Shown here: positions 63,201-64,000 of the stretch, piece by piece
Layout of the letters: the number at the start of each line of letters is the position of its first letter
Position numbering within the stretch: position 1 is the first letter of the stretch
Assembly (NCBI GenBank): GCA_012656075.1
Contig: JAAKBF010000009.1
Location: 930,001 to 994,000, forward strand
Direction: 5' to 3'
DNA length: 64,000 nt
From: Phytophthora hibernalis
Lineage: Eukaryota; Oomycota; Peronosporomycetes; Peronosporales; Peronosporaceae
Translations under genes and position numbers: made by a program
Notes under the pieces: model-generated
Database searches by the model: none
What the model saw: only the letters and a program-made list of their open reading frames with translations
Told to the model about the DNA's origin: nothing

Positions 63201-64000
63201 CCTGCTTTGGTGGAGAATGGCCCTGAAGAGGAGCGTGATGGCTCAGATTATGAGGCTGAAAACGAAACACCAATTGGATCAGGAAATCTGGTGGATGATG
63301 TAGAAAGTGATGACTCTGATGACGGGCCTGCAGATGTAGAACAAACGATCTTTGGACCAGAAAAGGTAACCCACGCTGAAAATGAAGGAGGCACCTCCAT
63401 TGAGGTTTCGCTAATAGAGTCTACATCACCGAAAGCAGAACAAAACAAGCAAATGGATACGTCGTCCGATGCAGTCTACGGAGCTGTCGCACGCTTCCTT
63501 CGACGCGACGACTACCCTCCAATGCGAAGCTACAATGCTACGTATATCGCGGGTATGGGTGGGATCCCCGGTCTATTCATCATTTGTAGATCCGGATTGT
63601 ACTTTATCGGGGGTATGGTAAGTTGTTCAACGACCTGATTGATGGTGACGCGGGCATAGCAATCGACACTGATGAAAAGCCCCCAACAATGTCTTTCAGT
63701 ACCGAGGGAGGAATAGGTACTAGCCAGCCAAACTCTCAGAGTGGTAAATTAACGAGCACTCCAACAGCAGAGAAGAGGAAAACTACCAAGACGATATTGC
63801 GTGCAGCGCTGACTGATCTGGGTTTTTCTCAATCTAAGGCCAGCGGCGAACAATTTTTTACGGTTGTACCTTTGACAGAGGTGTCTGATTACCCTGGAGA
63901 TTCTATTCCGTTGGCATCTTCATTTACAACAGCTACGAGCTCTCGTTGGAGTATCAAGTATTTGAATGTCAAACAATTCTGCCGCATCAAGTATCAGCTT
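54217..64000 (+). CDS. BEACH-family giant protein (LvsA/neurobeachin/WDFY type), 5' part
   Basis: ATG at 54217 (MKKLLGGIFARSPSAES). The first intron (54387-54438) leaves a one-base phase mismatch; intron 2 is 54583-54650. A long armadillo/HEAT-like helical region follows, then a concanavalin-like lectin domain (GYSFSCWLRFPG ~57630; DWHHFAFTH and VYIDGREVA ~58420-58500) interrupted by a PH-like insert (~57780-58010), and more helical repeats. The PH-BEACH entry is marked by ITEGPQRMRLRL (~62545) and AGMGGIPGLFIICRSGLYFI (~63550). The BEACH and WD40 parts lie beyond the window. Frame breaks near 56325, 58585, 60445, 61536, 61680, 61910 and 63615 look like one-base losses. These proteins control lysosome, vacuole and membrane trafficking. 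Confidence 0.88.

Noticed and set aside
1..64000. CRISPR arrays, bacterial operons, Shine-Dalgarno sites, riboswitches
   Set aside because: None seen; the gene structure is eukaryotic, with introns and monocistronic genes.

Overview
This is nuclear DNA of an oomycete, most likely a Phytophthora/Peronosporales-type species. The signs are intron-poor genes with short GT-AG introns (about 46-120 nt, donors often GTACGT or GTAAGT), intergenic gaps of tens to a few hundred bases, a decayed receptor kinase of the oomycete TKL type, a Crypton-type recombinase remnant, and a complement of flagellar and tubulin-modifying genes that fits a zoospore-forming organism. A 2.7-kb AT-rich block (35300-38020) is scrambled mitochondrial DNA carrying the usual protist mitochondrial genes.

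Layout. 1-4140 is a transposon-rich left edge: a Crypton remnant, a possible small secreted protein, a 508-bp MITE with a 9-bp target duplication, and a broken pogo-type DDE transposase. 4144-13044 holds a centrosomin-like coiled-coil gene, a decayed inverted paralogue of it, and between them a papain-like amidase / double cyclic-nucleotide-binding gene that abuts, and may be fused to, a mitochondrial carrier gene. 13216-28028 carries an Mrr-like nuclease, a PP2C phosphatase, a probable ciliary protein, a PDZ protein, two tubulin-tyrosine-ligase-like enzymes, CCDC22, an R2R3-MYB factor and a bacterial-style Kv channel. 28237-34503 carries a CLC chloride channel, the decayed receptor kinase and an F-box/LRR protein. 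After the mitochondrial insert come cereblon, mitochondrial NDK, HYPK, a cNMP-binding/RGS protein, a four-domain Ca2+ channel and RBM8A/Y14 (38072-49816). The right end has two head-to-head RraA-like genes, one with a BED zinc finger, then a BED/hAT/MDR fusion gene, then the first ~9.8 kb of a BEACH-family giant gene that runs off the window.

Functional themes. Ion and second-messenger signalling is prominent: a Kv channel, a CLC channel, a CaV channel, two cNMP-binding proteins, one RGS domain and a PP2C. So are cilium and microtubule functions: TTLL1, a TTLL3/8-type enzyme, a centrosomin-like protein and a CFAP68-like protein.

Quality caveat. About 30 reading-frame breaks interrupt otherwise well-conserved genes. 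Nearly all are repaired by adding one base, usually in a homopolymer run. That is the signature of under-called homopolymers in a noisy long-read assembly, so I describe these loci as intact genes with probable sequence errors. Decay is called only where independent evidence exists (nonsense codons, deleted blocks, lost catalytic residues).
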